7,710 bases of DNA. Source: Acidimicrobiia bacterium (GTDB taxonomy: Bacteria > Actinomycetota > Acidimicrobiia > IMCC26256 > PALSA-555). A program made the position numbers and the translations under genes. Each line of letters begins with the position of its first letter. Position 1 is the first letter of the stretch. The notes beneath the pieces were generated by a model, which made no database searches, was not told the origin of the DNA, and worked only from the letters and a program-made list of their open reading frames with translations. Positions 6,806-7,710 of the stretch are shown piece by piece. The DNA lies in NCBI GenBank assembly GCA_017853455.1, contig JAFMJM010000108.1:1-7710 (forward strand), written 5' to 3'.

Positions 6806-7656
6806 CGGTCGTCCTCGGACTGGTGGCGGGTGCGCTCGCGGTGGTGTTCCTGCGGGCCGGGGCACCGCAGATCCTCGCCTCGCCCGTGCTCGCCCGCGAG
6901 AACTACCGCGGCCACACGCTCGCCACGGCGGGCGGGATCCTGATCGTGTTGGCCGTGTTGGTCGTCGAGGCCGGGCGGGCCGTGCTCGGCGCCCTCGGGG
7001 TCGGCGACCAGCCGGGGTTGACCACCGACCGGGCGCTCGTGCTGCTGGCGGTGTTCGGCTTCGGCCTGCTCGGGCTGCTCGACGACCTGATCGGTGACGG
7101 CAGCGCCCGCGGCTTCTCGGGTCACGTCGGTGCACTGCTCCACGGCCGGATCACCACCGGCTTCCTCAAGCTCTTCGGCGGGGCCGGGGTGGCGGTGGTG
7201 CTCGTGGCCACCCCCGGCTTCGCGACGGGCCGGCGCCTGTTGGTCGACGCCGTCCTGATCGCCCTGGCCGCCAACCTCGGCAACCTGCTCGACCGGGCGC
7301 CGGGGCGCACGCTGAAGTGTGCGGCGGTGGCCTACGTGCCGCTGGCGATCGTGCTGGGCGGCAGCGCCGCCGGGGTGGCGATCGCCCCGGCGATGGGAGC
7401 GGCGTTCGCCCTGCTGCCCGACGACCTCTCCGAGCGGCTCATGCTCGGCGACACCGGCGCCAACGTCGTCGGGGCGGTGCTCGGGCTCGGGGTGGTCCTC
7501 GGTACCGGCGAGACCACCCGCCTGGTGGCGCTCGGGGTGGTGGCGGCGCTCACCGTCCTCGCCGAGGTGTCGTCGTTCTCCCGGATCATCGACGCCACGC
7601 CACCGCTGCGCTTCCTCGACCGCCTCGGCGCCACCGCCGCCCGCCGCTCGACCTAG
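6802..7656 (+). CDS. Divergent MraY/WecA-like (glycosyltransferase family 4-type) membrane protein
   Basis: The 284-residue hydrophobic protein is shorter than MraY (about 320-360). Features in order are an N-terminal membrane segment (1-19), NYRGHTLATAGGILIVL (34-50, in place of the MraY TPTMGG region), FGLLGLLDDLIGDG (87-100, like the DDxxK site), GFSGHVGALLHGRITTGFLK (104-123), ALAANLGNLLDRAPGRTLK (154-172, in place of NLTDGLDG) and LMLGDTGANVVGAVLGL (213-229, matching the GDTGS motif). Asp94/95, Asp164 and Asp217 therefore keep the acidic positions of the superfamily, but the HHH loop is absent and the C-terminus reads SFSRIIDATPPLRFLDRLG. MraY and WecA transfer phospho-sugars from UDP-sugars to undecaprenyl phosphate; whether this protein does so is unknown. 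It is probably not the main MraY, which normally lies in the dcw cluster. The GTG at 6802 overlaps the upstream stop as GTGA. The frame stays open upstream to 6529, but that part is the shadow of the preceding gene and has no homology to this family. Confidence 0.8.
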   Translation: MTVVLGLVAGALAVVFLRAGAPQILASPVLARENYRGHTLATAGGILIVLAVLVVEAGRAVLGALGVGDQPGLTTDRALVLLAVFGFGLLGLLDDLIGDGSARGFSGHVGALLHGRITTGFLKLFGGAGVAVVLVATPGFATGRRLLVDAVLIALAANLGNLLDRAPGRTLKCAAVAYVPLAIVLGGSAAGVAIAPAMGAAFALLPDDLSERLMLGDTGANVVGAVLGLGVVLGTGETTRLVALGVVAALTVLAEVSSFSRIIDATPPLRFLDRLGATAARRST

Positions 7657-7668
7657 CCCACCCCGTTG

Positions 7669-7710
7669 TTTGGGTGATTGTGGGGCCTCTGGCCCCCACA
7701 ATCACCCAAA
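7669..7710 (+). terminator. Long inverted repeat, probable transcription terminator of the gene cluster
   Basis: It begins 13 bases after the TAG of the last gene. The left arm TTTGGGTGATTGTGGGG (7669-7685) and the right arm CCCCACAATCACCCAAA (7694-7710) are perfect 17-base complements around CCTCTGGC. With one bulged C the stem can extend by two more pairs and leave a TCT loop. The arms read TTT...AAA and are AT-richer than the coding DNA. The window ends exactly with the right arm, so neither a downstream T-run nor a longer dyad can be seen. It could serve as a bidirectional terminator, or be a copy of a dispersed palindromic repeat. Confidence 0.6.

Noticed and set aside
4070..7135. 1021-codon open frame on the minus strand
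   Set aside because: It spans three real genes in antisense, is rich in Arg, Pro, Gly and His, and has no domain or start signal. It is a GC-bias shadow.
6013..7701. 562-codon minus-strand frame running into the terminal hairpin
   Set aside because: It has the same composition artefact and is antisense to the conserved AlkP-like and MraY-like genes.
1..7710. CRISPR arrays, tRNA or rRNA genes, insertion sequences, attachment sites
   Set aside because: No spaced direct repeats, cloverleaf sequences, transposase motifs or flanking repeats were seen. Nearly all bases lie in six recognised coding regions.

Overview
The window looks like chromosomal DNA of a very GC-rich bacterium (about 70 % or more by eye, with G/C-ending codons almost throughout). 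The order recN-steA-steB, the actinobacterial type of MurJ and the frequent GTG starts point to Actinomycetota. A deep-branching class such as Acidimicrobiia is my best guess, but that is inference and not proven by anything in the window.

Layout: all genes lie on the + strand and are packed almost without gaps. They are the 3' end of recN (to 631), steA (628-1806), a steB/MctB-family gene (1816-2754), murJ (2751-4442), a large membrane protein with an exported alkaline-phosphatase-like domain (4439-6805), and a divergent MraY/WecA-like membrane protein (6802-7656). Four of the five junctions are 4-base stop/start overlaps (ATGA once, GTGA three times). The fifth is a 9-base gap whose Shine-Dalgarno sequence overlaps the steA stop codon. 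No promoter is visible, so transcription probably starts upstream of the window. A strong 17-bp inverted repeat (7669-7710) follows the last gene and probably ends the transcript. No stretch over 300 bases lacks a gene.

How the genes may work together: after the DNA-repair gene recN, the remaining five genes form an envelope and division group. SteA and SteB are known in Corynebacterium as partner proteins at the division site. MurJ flips lipid-linked peptidoglycan precursor to the outer leaflet. The last two genes encode relatives of enzymes of lipid-linked sugar chemistry: an outward-facing AlkP-like domain joined to a polytopic membrane module, and a MraY-like membrane protein. Both depart from the usual catalytic motifs. 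This pair is the least understood and most interesting part of the window. It may be a specialised lipid-linked precursor pathway or a regulatory module for septal wall synthesis.

No tRNA, rRNA, CRISPR array, insertion sequence or other mobile element was seen.
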